Assembly: GCF_004366355.1 (NCBI RefSeq)
Contig: NZ_SODV01000001.1
Span: 1,178,001-1,242,000 of the forward strand
Direction of reading: 5' to 3'
DNA: 64,000 nucleotides
Source of the DNA: Dinghuibacter silviterrae
Lineage (GTDB): Bacteria; Bacteroidota; Bacteroidia; Chitinophagales; Chitinophagaceae
Position 1 is the stretch's first letter. Each line of letters begins with the position of its first letter. Shown here piece after piece: positions 44,940-53,405 of this stretch. A program made the position numbers and the translations under genes. A model generated the notes under the pieces. That model was not told where the DNA came from, did not search any database, and worked only from the letters and a program-made list of their open reading frames with translations.

Positions 44940-45997
44940 TGAGTCAAGAGCCTTCCATCGGCCTCATCGGAAGCGGTAGCTGGGCCACCGCGCTTGCAAA
45001 GATCCTCACCGACAAGGGAAACCCCCTGCGCTGGTGGATCAGGAGCGCGGCTTCCGTACAACACTTTTTGCAAAGACGGCACAACCCTGCCTACTTAAGT
45101 TCGGTCAATTTCGACACCAGCCTCCTTACCCTGGACACCGATGTCTCCGTCATCGTCCGGGATGCGGACCTGGTCGTCCTGGCCGTCCCCTCCGCTTATA
45201 TGGAAGAAACGCTGTCCGTGCTACCGGCCGACGCCTTCCGGGGTAAAAAGGTTATTTCCGCCGTCAAGGGCATCCTGCCCGTCGGACACCGTTTGCTCAA
45301 CGACTACCTGGAAGAACGTTTTCACGTTCCGCTCTCCGACTATTTTACGATCATGGGCCCCTGTCACGCCGAAGAAGTGGCCGCGGAAAAGCTCTCCTAC
45401 CTCACGTTTTCGGGGATCGACCCCGCGGCCACGGCCCGCATCGCCCAGCGTTTCAACACCCCCTATCTCAATACCGTCGTCAACGATGACGTCTACGGGG
45501 TGCAATACGCCGCCGTACTAAAGAACATTTACGCCCTCGGGGCCGGGATCGCCCACGGTCTTGAATACGGTGACAACTTCCTCAGCGTCCTCATCGCCAA
45601 CAGCGCCGACGAGATGGCCTCCTTTCTACGCAGGGTCGGTGCCAGGAATATGGAGGTCGGCGTCCACCACCTCATCCCCGGTGTCAGCCAGAGTCCCTTG
45701 CGCAAAACCGCCAACTACGCCGCCTCCGTCTATTTGGGCGACCTCCTCGTGACCTGCTACTCCCTGTACAGCCGGAACCGCACCTTTGGCAATATGATCG
45801 GCAAGGGATACAGCGTCCGGGCCGCCCAGCTCGAAATGAACATGGTGGCCGAGGGATACAACGCCAGCCGGAGCCTTTTTGAAATTAACAAAGAAATAGG
45901 AGCCGACATGCCCATCGCTTCCGCCGTGTATCGCATTCTGTGGGAAGGACTTCCGCCGGGCGAAGCCTTCCGGCGGATGGAAGGGGGGCTGATCTAG
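44939..45997 (+). CDS. gpsA: NAD(P)H-dependent glycerol-3-phosphate dehydrogenase
   Basis: The ATG at 44939 overlaps the adaptor stop by one base (TGATG) and gives 352 residues; a TTG three bases upstream was not chosen. The N-terminal Rossmann motif GLIGSGSWATALAKIL (about 9-24) binds NADH. SAVKGIL near residue 107 and MGPCHAEEVAAEKLSY near residue 139 are the GpsA signatures, and AVLKNIYALGAGIAHGL near residue 188 carries the catalytic lysine. It reduces dihydroxyacetone phosphate to sn-glycerol 3-phosphate for phospholipid synthesis. Coupling with efflux genes probably reflects transcription rather than function. Confidence 0.95.
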   Translation: MSQEPSIGLIGSGSWATALAKILTDKGNPLRWWIRSAASVQHFLQRRHNPAYLSSVNFDTSLLTLDTDVSVIVRDADLVVLAVPSAYMEETLSVLPADAFRGKKVISAVKGILPVGHRLLNDYLEERFHVPLSDYFTIMGPCHAEEVAAEKLSYLTFSGIDPAATARIAQRFNTPYLNTVVNDDVYGVQYAAVLKNIYALGAGIAHGLEYGDNFLSVLIANSADEMASFLRRVGARNMEVGVHHLIPGVSQSPLRKTANYAASVYLGDLLVTCYSLYSRNRTFGNMIGKGYSVRAAQLEMNMVAEGYNASRSLFEINKEIGADMPIASAVYRILWEGLPPGEAFRRMEGGLI

Positions 45998-46051
45998 GGT
46001 TGGTCTTTCGCCGGGATTGTTGTAGCTTTAGGGTAGGAAAATTTCAGGAAT

Positions 46052-46165
46052 ATGCCGTTCTCATTTACAGGTTTCGGTGGTGTGGGTATTCTGGTCCTTG
46101 TGGGGCTGGCGGTCCTCCTTCAGGTCGGCCGGTGGATCAATGAGCGGTTGCACCACGGGCGCTAG
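46052..46165 (+). CDS. Putative 37-residue single-pass membrane microprotein
   Basis: An open frame starts at ATG 46052 and ends at TAG 46163-46165. It encodes a short N-terminus with Phe/Gly residues, then a hydrophobic stretch (GVGILVLVGLAVLLQVG, about residues 10-26), then a basic tail. An A-rich segment with AGGAA precedes the start, and a box reading TAGCTTTA, one mismatch from TAnnTTTG, lies about 25 bases upstream. Its stop overlaps the end of hemW on the other strand by 3 bases. Nothing else supports coding, so this could be a chance frame. No family is recognised. Confidence 0.4.
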   Translation: MPFSFTGFGGVGILVLVGLAVLLQVGRWINERLHHGR

Positions 46166-47403
46166 CCCGGGTCCGCCTCCCCTGCGGCGGGTTCCTCGAA
46201 GAACAAGTCCGACGCAATCCCGTCGGCGAATAATTTCCCTTCCTTCGTCAGTATTCGATTTGATCCTGCGCTGAGCATCCAGCCTTTGGCTTCCATGCTT
46301 TTGGCTTGCTGCTCGATGATTCCTCTTTCGGCTTTGCCCCACTCCCTTTCGACCCGCTCCAGGTCCAGCCCTTCCATGGTGCGGATCGAGATCATGATAT
46401 ACTCGTTTAATCGCTGGACGGGGGTGAGGGCTTCCACTTCGAAGGGGATCTCTCCTTTTGCGATCGCCTCCAGGTACAGCGCATTGTTGGACACATTCCA
46501 TCGCCGGTTCCGCCCGTCGAAGGAATGGGCCGACGGCCCGAGCCCTAAGTACGGCACACCCTGCCAGTAGCTGCTGTTGTGGCGGCTCCGGTGACCCGGC
46601 AGGGCGAAATTGGAAATTTCGTAGTGTTCGTAACCCGCGTCTTTTAGCGTGTCCATGACCAGGAGGAACTGCCGTGCCTGGACCTCGGGGTCGATGGGGG
46701 GCATCTTGCCGCGGCGGATGTCCTTGTCCAGCGCGGTCCGGGGCTCCACCGTGAGGGCGTAGCAGCTCAGGTGTGGGCAACCCAGCGCGATGGCCTCGGC
46801 CAGGTTTTCTTTGAGCGCATCGTCGCTCAACCCCGGGGTCCCGTAAATAAGGTCGATGGAATCGTGGTCGAAACCGGCTGCCCTTGCCGCCCGGATCGCT
46901 TCCCGCGCCTGCCCCGCATTGTGTGCGCGGTTCATCCATTGCAGGTCCGCGTCCCGGAAGGACTGGACGCCGATGCTGAGGCGGTTGATCCCGGCGCGTT
47001 TCCAGGCTTCCAGTTTTTCTGCGCCGATGTCGTCGGGGTTGGCTTCGAGGGTCACCTCGGCGCCTTCGGCCACCGCGTAGCGGTGCCTCACGGCGTCCAG
47101 CAGACGCTGTAGGGCGGTGTCCGGCAGCAGGGAGGGCGTGCCGCCGCCGAGGTAGACGGTGCCTACGTGCGGCGCGCCTTTGCGCCCTGCGTCACCCGCG
47201 CCTGCGGCGGTGCCGCTGCTACGCGGAGCGGCGCCCTCGCGCCCAGCGCCTGCTGCGCCCTCCAGGAACCCCGCCGCGAGGTCCATCTCGCGGATGAGGG
47301 CGTCCACCATGCGGTCGATGGTGCCCAGGGACGTACTGAAATGGAAGTTACAGTAGTGGCATGCCTTCCGGCAAAAAGGAATATGTATGTAGATACCGGC
47401 CAA
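46162..47403 (-). CDS. hemW: Radical SAM heme chaperone HemW
   Basis: Starting at TTG 47403 the protein has 413 residues and begins with the conserved AGIYIHIPFC. CRKACHYCNF near residue 11 is the CX3CX2C cluster motif of radical SAM enzymes. TVYLGGGTPSLLP near residue 88 and SIGVQSFRDADLQWMNRAHNAGQA near residue 150 fit HemW. An Ala/Gly-rich insertion of about 30 residues precedes TVYLGGG. The start is uncertain: an ATG at 47475 would add 24 residues and overlap the divergent BamA-like gene. HemW inserts heme into respiratory proteins; it is often misnamed HemN. Confidence 0.88.
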   Translation of the reverse strand: MAGIYIHIPFCRKACHYCNFHFSTSLGTIDRMVDALIREMDLAAGFLEGAAGAGREGAAPRSSGTAAGAGDAGRKGAPHVGTVYLGGGTPSLLPDTALQRLLDAVRHRYAVAEGAEVTLEANPDDIGAEKLEAWKRAGINRLSIGVQSFRDADLQWMNRAHNAGQAREAIRAARAAGFDHDSIDLIYGTPGLSDDALKENLAEAIALGCPHLSCYALTVEPRTALDKDIRRGKMPPIDPEVQARQFLLVMDTLKDAGYEHYEISNFALPGHRSRHNSSYWQGVPYLGLGPSAHSFDGRNRRWNVSNNALYLEAIAKGEIPFEVEALTPVQRLNEYIMISIRTMEGLDLERVEREWGKAERGIIEQQAKSMEAKGWMLSAGSNRILTKEGKLFADGIASDLFFEEPAAGEADPG

Positions 47404-47430
47404 TAAATATGGTTTAGACGCGTTAAAGCC

Positions 47431-47438
47431 TAGTTTTG
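47431..47438 (+). promoter_or_regulatory. Candidate -7 box (TAGTTTTG) before the BamA-like gene
   Basis: TAGTTTTG fits TAnnTTTG and lies 15 bases before the ATG at 47453, in the 49-base gap between the divergent hemW and BamA-like genes. No clear -33 TTG is seen. Confidence 0.35.
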
Positions 47439-47452
47439 CGTTCGTACCACTG

Positions 47453-49297
47453 ATGCTGAAAAACCTGCTGCCCATACTGCTGTTGTCGGGTGGGGTCCTC
47501 CGGGGCCTCGCGCAGGTCGTGCCGCCTTCCGGCGCTGGCAGGGTGGAAGCCCCCAAGGGGCAGGTGTATCCGCTGACGGTGGTCGCGGCCAGCAAAGATA
47601 GCGCAGCCAGCAAAGATAGCACCGCCGGCGTGGACCGTCCGGGTCTTCAGCAAACTTTTCCCGACCGTATTTCCTGTTTCCGTTATGTAAACGGTCTGGC
47701 GGCCTTGTTGCAGGCGCAGGGATATATTGCGGCTTCGGTGGATTCTACCAGTTTTACAAAAGACGGGGCGCGCATCGTTTTGTACGTGGGACGCCGCTAC
47801 CGGTGGGGCAGCCTGGTCGACCGGATCGATCCCGTGATCCTGGAGCAGCTCCATTTCGACGACCAGAAAGCGTGGCGGCGGCCCATCCAGTGGAAGGTGC
47901 TGGCGGGGCTGGAGACGGGCGTGGTTGAATATTGTGCACAGCATGGCTATCCGTTTGCCCGGGTAGGGCTGGACAGTGTCCGGTTCGACGGGGATACCGT
48001 GGACGCCGTCATCCGGCTGGACAAGGGGTATCTTTACCGGATCGATAGCATCCGTTTGTTTGGGAACGTCAAAGTCAATAAGGAGTTTCTTTACCGGTAC
48101 CTGGATATACCCCCGGGGTCGCCTTATGACCAGAACAAGCTGAACACCGTGAGCTCGCGCATCCTGGCCTTGTCTTACGTACAGGAGGAGAAACCCTGGA
48201 CCCTGCGGATGACGGGTACGGGGGCTGTCCTGGACCTTTACCTCAAGCCAAAGCGGAACAACCAGATTGACGGGATGCTGGGGCTTCTTCCGACGACCGC
48301 GGCGGACGGTTCCACCACTACCCAGGTGGTAGGAGAGCTCAAGCTGCAGTTACAAAATGCGTTTGGCAACGGGGAAGGGATCAGCGTGAACTGGCAGCAG
48401 CTCCAGCCCCAGACACCCCGGCTGAACCTGGGGTTTCAACAGCCTTACCTGTTCCAGTCGCCTTGGGGGGTGAGTACGACCTTCGACCTGCTCAAAAAAG
48501 ATTCGTCTTACCTGAACATCAATTTCAAGATAGGAGGCACGCTGGCGCTGAGTACGCAGCGCACGCTCACCCTTTTCCTTCAACTTTTCGGCTCCAGCCT
48601 CCTTAACGTGGATACCAATACCGTCAAGGCGACCCACCAGCTCCCCGACGTGCTGGACATGGGGACGACGTTCATCGGCATCGCTTATGACTGGAGGAAC
48701 ACCGATTACGTATACAATCCCCGGAAGGGGAATGAGCTGAGCCTGGTTTTCCTGGGCGGGCGAAGGCGTATCAAGGAGAACACGTCCATTACGCAACTCC
48801 AGGACACTTCCGGTTTCAATTATTCCTCCTTGTACGATACCGTGCCGCTCATCAGCTATCAACTCAAGGCCCAACTGGGCATCGCACATTATTTCCCCCT
48901 GGGACGGCAAAGCACGCTGCGTACGGCGTTTAACGGCGGGTGGCAGGTCAGCCCCCAGTTGTACACCAACGAGCTCTTCCAGATCGGCGGGTACAAGCTG
49001 CTCCGGGGGTTTGACGAGGAGAGCATCTATGCTTCCCAATACCTCGAAGGATCCCTGGAGTACCGGATCCTGATCGGTCAGAATTCCTATTTCTTTGGTT
49101 TTACCGATGGGGCGTGGGTGCGCAACCAAAGCGTGGGAAACGACCTGAACACGACACTTTTGGGGGTAGGGTTCGGGATTAACCTGGAAACAAAGGCCGG
49201 GATGTTTAATATCAGCTTCGCCGAAGGCGAGGGGAATGGTGAAAATTTTAACTTTGGCAATACCAAGGTCCATATAGGCTACGTAAACTTTTTTTGA
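47453..49297 (+). CDS. BamA/TamA-like outer-membrane protein (POTRA plus surface-antigen barrel)
   Basis: This 614-residue protein has a signal peptide (about 1-20) and then a low-complexity segment with a two-copy SKDSAA repeat. POTRA-like units follow (IDSIRLFGNVKVNKEFLYRYLDIPPGSPYDQNKL near residue 195 is the clearest). A C-terminal beta-barrel runs from about residue 260 and ends in NTKVHIGYVNFF with a terminal Phe, the usual outer-membrane signal. QIGGYKLLRGFDEESIYASQYLEGSLEYR near residue 503 is the Bac_surface_Ag signature with the RGF loop. It should assemble or translocate outer-membrane proteins. A second BamA elsewhere in the genome is likely. DUF4271 overlaps its stop. Confidence 0.88.
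   Translation: MLKNLLPILLLSGGVLRGLAQVVPPSGAGRVEAPKGQVYPLTVVAASKDSAASKDSTAGVDRPGLQQTFPDRISCFRYVNGLAALLQAQGYIAASVDSTSFTKDGARIVLYVGRRYRWGSLVDRIDPVILEQLHFDDQKAWRRPIQWKVLAGLETGVVEYCAQHGYPFARVGLDSVRFDGDTVDAVIRLDKGYLYRIDSIRLFGNVKVNKEFLYRYLDIPPGSPYDQNKLNTVSSRILALSYVQEEKPWTLRMTGTGAVLDLYLKPKRNNQIDGMLGLLPTTAADGSTTTQVVGELKLQLQNAFGNGEGISVNWQQLQPQTPRLNLGFQQPYLFQSPWGVSTTFDLLKKDSSYLNINFKIGGTLALSTQRTLTLFLQLFGSSLLNVDTNTVKATHQLPDVLDMGTTFIGIAYDWRNTDYVYNPRKGNELSLVFLGGRRRIKENTSITQLQDTSGFNYSSLYDTVPLISYQLKAQLGIAHYFPLGRQSTLRTAFNGGWQVSPQLYTNELFQIGGYKLLRGFDEESIYASQYLEGSLEYRILIGQNSYFFGFTDGAWVRNQSVGNDLNTTLLGVGFGINLETKAGMFNISFAEGEGNGENFNFGNTKVHIGYVNFF
47591..47626 (+). repeat. Two-copy 18-bp tandem repeat within the BamA-like gene
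   Basis: The unit AGCAAAGATAGCGCAGCC (47591-47608) is followed by AGCAAAGATAGCACCGCC (47609-47626), differing at three bases. It encodes SKDSAA then SKDSTA just after the signal peptide. The unit is a multiple of three, so slippage would add or remove six residues without changing frame. Confidence 0.85.
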
Positions 49298-50367
49298 TGG
49301 CTTCGCTGCGCTGCTTTGTTTTTCTTTGGTGTTGTCTGGCCGGCCTGGCGGGCCGGGCCCAGGACTCGGGCGGGACCGCACCGGTCCGGCAGGACACCGT
49401 CCTCCGCACCCCCGTTTTGGATTCCGCCGCCCGGGCGGCGCACCGGGATTCGGTCCGGCGGCGCCGGGCACTTCGCGATACCCTGGCGGCCCGCGCGCGC
49501 CGGGATTCCATTCAACTGGCCGTCCGCGACTCCGTCCGGCGGGATTCGCTTCGCCGGGATTCGATCGCACATACAGGAGCTGTGGTCAAGCGTGACAGCC
49601 TCGCCAACGCACCGGTTGGAGCCGGCACACCGGGTGGAAATGCTACCGCCCCCGCGGCGGCCCCGGCCCCCCCGGCGGCGCCCGTTCGCCCGGACACAAA
49701 GGCGGGCATTCCCAAAATCAGGGTCGGGCGTGACCTTTTGTTCTATGTCGTCCTTTTGCTGGCTCTTTGGATGGGAATCCTCAAATCGGGCTACCAGAAA
49801 TACTATGACGATTTGTTCACGGTCTTTTTCCGGAGCAGCCTCCGCCAGCATCAGATCAGGGAACAGTTGCTCCAGGCCCGGTTGCCGTCCCTTTTGTACA
49901 ACTTGTTTTTTGTGGGGTGCGCGGGGACCTTTCTCTACCTGCTGGCCGTTCCCTACGCGGCCCGCCTGGGTCATCCCGAATGGCAGATTTGGATCGCCGC
50001 GATCGGAGCGGTCGCCCTTTTATACGCAGTAAAATTCGTAGGACTCAAGCTCTCGGGATGGGTGTTCGGCATGACCGGGGCAGTGGATACGTATATATTT
50101 ATCGTATTCCTGGTCAACAAGATATTGGGGGTTGCGCTGCTCCCCATCGTCGTCTTGCTGGCTTTTGCCCAGGATCCCTTGCAGTCGGCTGCTGCCACCC
50201 TGGGGGTTATGCTGGTGGCCGGGATGTTAATTTATCGTTTTATCCGTTCTTACCGCCCGGTCTGGGAGGAGGTGCAAATGAGCCGTTTCCATTTTTTTCT
50301 GTACCTTTGCGCCTTTGAAATCGCGCCGCTATTGCTGATCTACAAAACAATGCTTAAGCTATTGTGA
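49297..50367 (+). CDS. DUF4271-domain membrane protein
   Basis: The ATG at 49297 overlaps the BamA-like stop by one base and gives 356 residues. After a signal peptide (about 1-20) comes a roughly 90-residue linker made of repeated Arg-Asp-Ser units (RRDSLRRDS is the clearest), then an Ala/Pro-rich stretch. The second half has about six membrane helices, starting with DLLFYVVLLLALWMGIL near residue 145. This is the DUF4271 layout, whose function is unknown. Its neighbour downstream is hemD, the usual Bacteroidota arrangement. A link to heme or envelope assembly is suggested only by context. Confidence 0.82.
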   Translation: MASLRCFVFLWCCLAGLAGRAQDSGGTAPVRQDTVLRTPVLDSAARAAHRDSVRRRRALRDTLAARARRDSIQLAVRDSVRRDSLRRDSIAHTGAVVKRDSLANAPVGAGTPGGNATAPAAAPAPPAAPVRPDTKAGIPKIRVGRDLLFYVVLLLALWMGILKSGYQKYYDDLFTVFFRSSLRQHQIREQLLQARLPSLLYNLFFVGCAGTFLYLLAVPYAARLGHPEWQIWIAAIGAVALLYAVKFVGLKLSGWVFGMTGAVDTYIFIVFLVNKILGVALLPIVVLLAFAQDPLQSAAATLGVMLVAGMLIYRFIRSYRPVWEEVQMSRFHFFLYLCAFEIAPLLLIYKTMLKLL

Positions 50368-50375
50368 TTATTCTT

Positions 50376-50383
50376 TAATTTTG
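50376..50383 (+). promoter_or_regulatory. Candidate -7 box (TAATTTTG) before hemD
   Basis: TAATTTTG fits TAnnTTTG, 23 bases before the hemD ATG and just after the DUF4271 stop. The -33 position reads CTTA, a weak match to TTG. Confidence 0.38.
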
Positions 50384-50406
50384 TATTCATCATATCTAAA
50401 TCCGGT

Positions 50407-51195
50407 ATGGTAAAAAACGGGCAGAAGAAATCCTCGTCTGGAAAGATTGTAAAAAGCATCCTGATTACCCAACCTAGGCCCGACTCCGAAAAGTCTCCCT
50501 ATTTCGAGTTGGCTAAGAAGTATGACGTGCAGTTGGATTTCCACCCGTTCATCCGGGTGGAGGGGGTCGTTTCCAGAGACTTCCGCAAACAAAAGATCGA
50601 CATTGCGGGCTATTCGGCAGTCATCTTCACGAGCCGGAATGCCATCGATCATTTCTTCCGTATTTGTGAGGAAATGAAGGTCAGCGTCTCTCAGGATACC
50701 AAGTATTTTTGCATCGCGGAAGCGGTGGCCTTGTACCTTCAGAAATTCATTCTCTACCGGAAGCGAAAAGTGTTTTACGGGGCGGACGGGACGAACAAGA
50801 GCCTGTTCGACGTGATCAACAAACACAAGGACAACGAAAAGTTCCTGTATCCCTGCTCGGAAACCCAGGACAACGAGATCACGACCTGGCTGAAGAACAA
50901 CCGTTGCGAGTACGCCACACCGGTATTATACCGCACCGTGAGCAACAACGTCAAAGACCTGCTCGGCGGTAACGAATACGATATTATATGCTTTTTCACC
51001 CCCAGCGGCGTAAAAAGCCTTTTTGAAAATATGCCGGATTTCCGTCAGAACGGGACAAAGATCGGGGCCTTTGGTTCAAACACATCCAAGGCTGTCGAAG
51101 ATGCAGGGCTTCACCTGGACATCAAGGCTCCGGAGCCCGAGGCACCCAGCATGGTGGCGGCGTTGGAGCGGTACCTTAAGCTTGTCAAAGAGTAA
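50407..51195 (+). CDS. hemD: Uroporphyrinogen-III synthase
   Basis: This 262-residue protein starts with a short basic lead ([21 protein letters not shown]) and continues with the bi-domain HemD layout. [22 protein letters not shown] near residue 76 and [19 protein letters not shown] near residue 194 are the two conserved TSxxA and T/SPSGV segments; [19 protein letters not shown] near residue 219 follows. HemD closes the linear tetrapyrrole hydroxymethylbilane to uroporphyrinogen III, the precursor of heme. A terminator hairpin follows its stop. Sequence divergence among HemD proteins is high, but the context with DUF4271 supports the call. Confidence 0.9.
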   Translation: MVKNGQKKSSSGKIVKSILITQPRPDSEKSPYFELAKKYDVQLDFHPFIRVEGVVSRDFRKQKIDIAGYSAVIFTSRNAIDHFFRICEEMKVSVSQDTKYFCIAEAVALYLQKFILYRKRKVFYGADGTNKSLFDVINKHKDNEKFLYPCSETQDNEITTWLKNNRCEYATPVLYRTVSNNVKDLLGGNEYDIICFFTPSGVKSLFENMPDFRQNGTKIGAFGSNTSKAVEDAGLHLDIKAPEPEAPSMVAALERYLKLVKE

Positions 51196-51215
51196 ATTAT
51201 TTTAGCATACGCTAT

Positions 51216-51253
51216 GTGGGAAGTGGGTCGTTGGACCCACTTCTCGTGTTTTC
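51216..51253 (+). terminator. Intrinsic terminator after hemD
   Basis: GAAGTGGGTC (51220-51229) and GACCCACTTC (51234-51243) form a perfect 10-bp stem with a 4-base loop, extendable by wobble pairs. A short T run (TGTTTT) follows. It sits 20 bases after the hemD stop and ends before the start chosen for the next gene. Confidence 0.72.
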
Positions 51254-51266
51254 GAAAACACCTTTT

Positions 51267-53270
51267 ATGAACCGACTTGCCACGGAAAGCAGCCCCTACC
51301 TGCTGCAACACGCGCACAATCCCGTCGACTGGTATCCCTATGGGGAAGAGGCATTGACAAGGGCCGTGGCGGAGGACAAACCGATCCTGGTCAGCGTCGG
51401 GTATGCCGCCTGCCATTGGTGTCACGTCATGGAAAGGGAGAGCTTCGAACAGCAGGACGTGGCCGCGCTGATGAATGCCCATTTCATCAACATCAAGATC
51501 GATCGCGAGGAAAGACCCGACCTCGACCACATCTATATGGACGCCCTCCAGGCCATGACGGGGAGCGGCGGATGGCCCCTCAACCTTTTTTTGACGCCTG
51601 ACGGGCGGCCGTTTTTTGGGGGAACGTATTTCCCGCCGGTCCGGGCTTATGGAAGACTCTCCTGGAAAGAGACACTCCAGGAGGTCGCCCGCGCTTTTGC
51701 CGGCAGGCGGCAGGAGATCGAGACCCAGGCAGACCAGCTGACCGAGCATTTATCGGTGTCCAATGCCTTTGGGTTGTCTGCCCAACCCGGTCTTGTCACC
51801 AGGAGCCAGATCGACACGATGTACGGCGCCCTGATGCAGCAGGCTGACCGGGAAGAAGGTGGTTTTGGACGGCCCCCTAAGTTTCCCCAAACCTTTTCCT
51901 TGTTGTGGTTGATCCGGCATGCCCATTTTACCGGGGAGCAGGAGGGGCTGACCCATGCCCTGTCCAGCCTGGATCACCTGTTGAACGGAGGGATTTATGA
52001 CCAGTTGGGGGGCGGCATGGCCCGGTACAGTACGGATCGTGGGTGGCTGGTACCCCATTTTGAAAAAATGTTGTACGACAATGCGCTCCTGGTCAGCGTC
52101 CTTTGCGAGGCCTACGGGTGTACGCGCGAAACCCGTTTCCGGGACGGGATCCGGGATGTGCTGGCGTTTGTCCGCCGGGAATGGATGACACCGGACGGCT
52201 TGTTTTGTGCCGCCTGGGACGCCGACAGCGAAGGGGTGGAAGGAAAATATTATACCTGGACGAAGGGTGAGATCGACGCCCTTCTGGGGGAGGATGCCGG
52301 CACCTTTTGCCGGTTGTTCGGGGTAACGGAGGAGGGGAACTGGGAAGGGGTCAACATCCTTCACCGGCCCGCCGTTGTCCCGGCTGACGAACAAGGCCTG
52401 GTGGAGCGCTGCCGCCGGATCCTGCTGGATGCCCGCCAGGACCGGGTCCCCCCGCTCCTGGACGACAAACAGATCCTCAGTTGGAACGCCTTGATGAACA
52501 AAGCCTTTTCCCAGGCCTTTGCGGCCACGGGGGAGGAGGGCTACCGGCAAACGGCCGTGGAACACATGACCTCTTTGTTACGCCATTACCGGCTTGTGGA
52601 TGGACTCGGCCATGTGTACAAAAATGGTACCGTACGGTATCCGGCTTTTCTGGACGACTACGCCTACCTTATACAGGCTTTGCTGTTGTTGCAGGAGATC
52701 ACGGCAGACCCCGTCTACCTCCGGGAAGCCAAAGACTGGACGGAATACGTCGTGGCGCACTTCAGCGAGCCTTCCAGCGGTTTTTTCTTTTATACCCACG
52801 CCGGCCAAAAAGACGTTCTGTTCCGGAAAAAAGAGATCTATGACGGGGCGACGCCCTCCGGTAACGCGGTGATGGCCTGGAACTTATGGTATCTTTCCGT
52901 CATCCTGGACCAGCCGGGCTGGCGCACCAGGGCCGAGACCATGCTGCAAGGCGTTCTGCAGGCGGCGACCCGGTACCCGACTTCTTTTGGGGTCTGGGCG
53001 GACCTGGCGCTCCAGGCTTTGTTCGGCTGGAATGAGGTGGCTATAGTGGGCCACAGCTATGCAGAAACCCTCCAGGCCGTTCTTGGCCACTATATCCCCA
53101 ACCGGGTTCTCCAGGCTGGAGCCAAAGGAGACCCCAGTTTCCCGCTGCTGGAAGGCAAAAAAGCCCCGCCAGAGGCAACCTGGATCTACCTCTGCCGTAA
53201 TTATACGTGCGCGGCACCCGTTGCCGACGCCGACGCCCTGATGCAACAAATAAGACGGGAGACACAATAA
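51267..53270 (+). CDS. DUF255/YyaL-type thioredoxin-domain protein
   Basis: The ATG at 51267 starts the conserved [21 protein letters not shown]; an in-frame codon at 51216 lies in the upstream terminator and was rejected. The 667-residue protein has a thioredoxin-like domain with [10 protein letters not shown] near residue 47, where CHWC replaces the usual CxxC, and GGTYFPP near residue 121. The remainder is an (alpha/alpha)6-barrel-like domain resembling N-acylglucosamine 2-epimerases ([27 protein letters not shown] near residue 247). The family includes YyaL and human SPATA20; its activity is not settled. It precedes gldK by 135 bases. Confidence 0.92.
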   Translation: MNRLATESSPYLLQHAHNPVDWYPYGEEALTRAVAEDKPILVSVGYAACHWCHVMERESFEQQDVAALMNAHFINIKIDREERPDLDHIYMDALQAMTGSGGWPLNLFLTPDGRPFFGGTYFPPVRAYGRLSWKETLQEVARAFAGRRQEIETQADQLTEHLSVSNAFGLSAQPGLVTRSQIDTMYGALMQQADREEGGFGRPPKFPQTFSLLWLIRHAHFTGEQEGLTHALSSLDHLLNGGIYDQLGGGMARYSTDRGWLVPHFEKMLYDNALLVSVLCEAYGCTRETRFRDGIRDVLAFVRREWMTPDGLFCAAWDADSEGVEGKYYTWTKGEIDALLGEDAGTFCRLFGVTEEGNWEGVNILHRPAVVPADEQGLVERCRRILLDARQDRVPPLLDDKQILSWNALMNKAFSQAFAATGEEGYRQTAVEHMTSLLRHYRLVDGLGHVYKNGTVRYPAFLDDYAYLIQALLLLQEITADPVYLREAKDWTEYVVAHFSEPSSGFFFYTHAGQKDVLFRKKEIYDGATPSGNAVMAWNLWYLSVILDQPGWRTRAETMLQGVLQAATRYPTSFGVWADLALQALFGWNEVAIVGHSYAETLQAVLGHYIPNRVLQAGAKGDPSFPLLEGKKAPPEATWIYLCRNYTCAAPVADADALMQQIRRETQ

Positions 53271-53348
53271 CGATGGGTCCGGGAACGTTTAAAAAGAGTT
53301 AAAAATATCACGGTAAAAATTTTTTATTTCTTATTATTTTTTATAGAA

Positions 53349-53378
53349 TTGTGGACATTTTGCATGGTTTCCGCTTTG
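53349..53378 (+). promoter_or_regulatory. Possible promoter for gldKLMN
   Basis: TTG at 53349-53351 and CCGCTTTG at 53371-53378 are 19 bases apart, the expected spacing between -33 and -7 boxes. The -7 box keeps TTTG but lacks the leading TA. It lies 27 bases before the gldK start in an AT-rich gap of 135 bases that shows no gene. Confidence 0.35.
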
Positions 53379-53405
53379 TAAACTGTACAACTGTCCAATA
53401 CCTAT

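Noticed and set aside
49440-49570. Recurring CGGGATTC words resembling a short repeat array
   Set aside because: They are codons for repeated Arg-Asp-Ser in the DUF4271 protein, with irregular spacing and no spacers, so this is not a CRISPR array.
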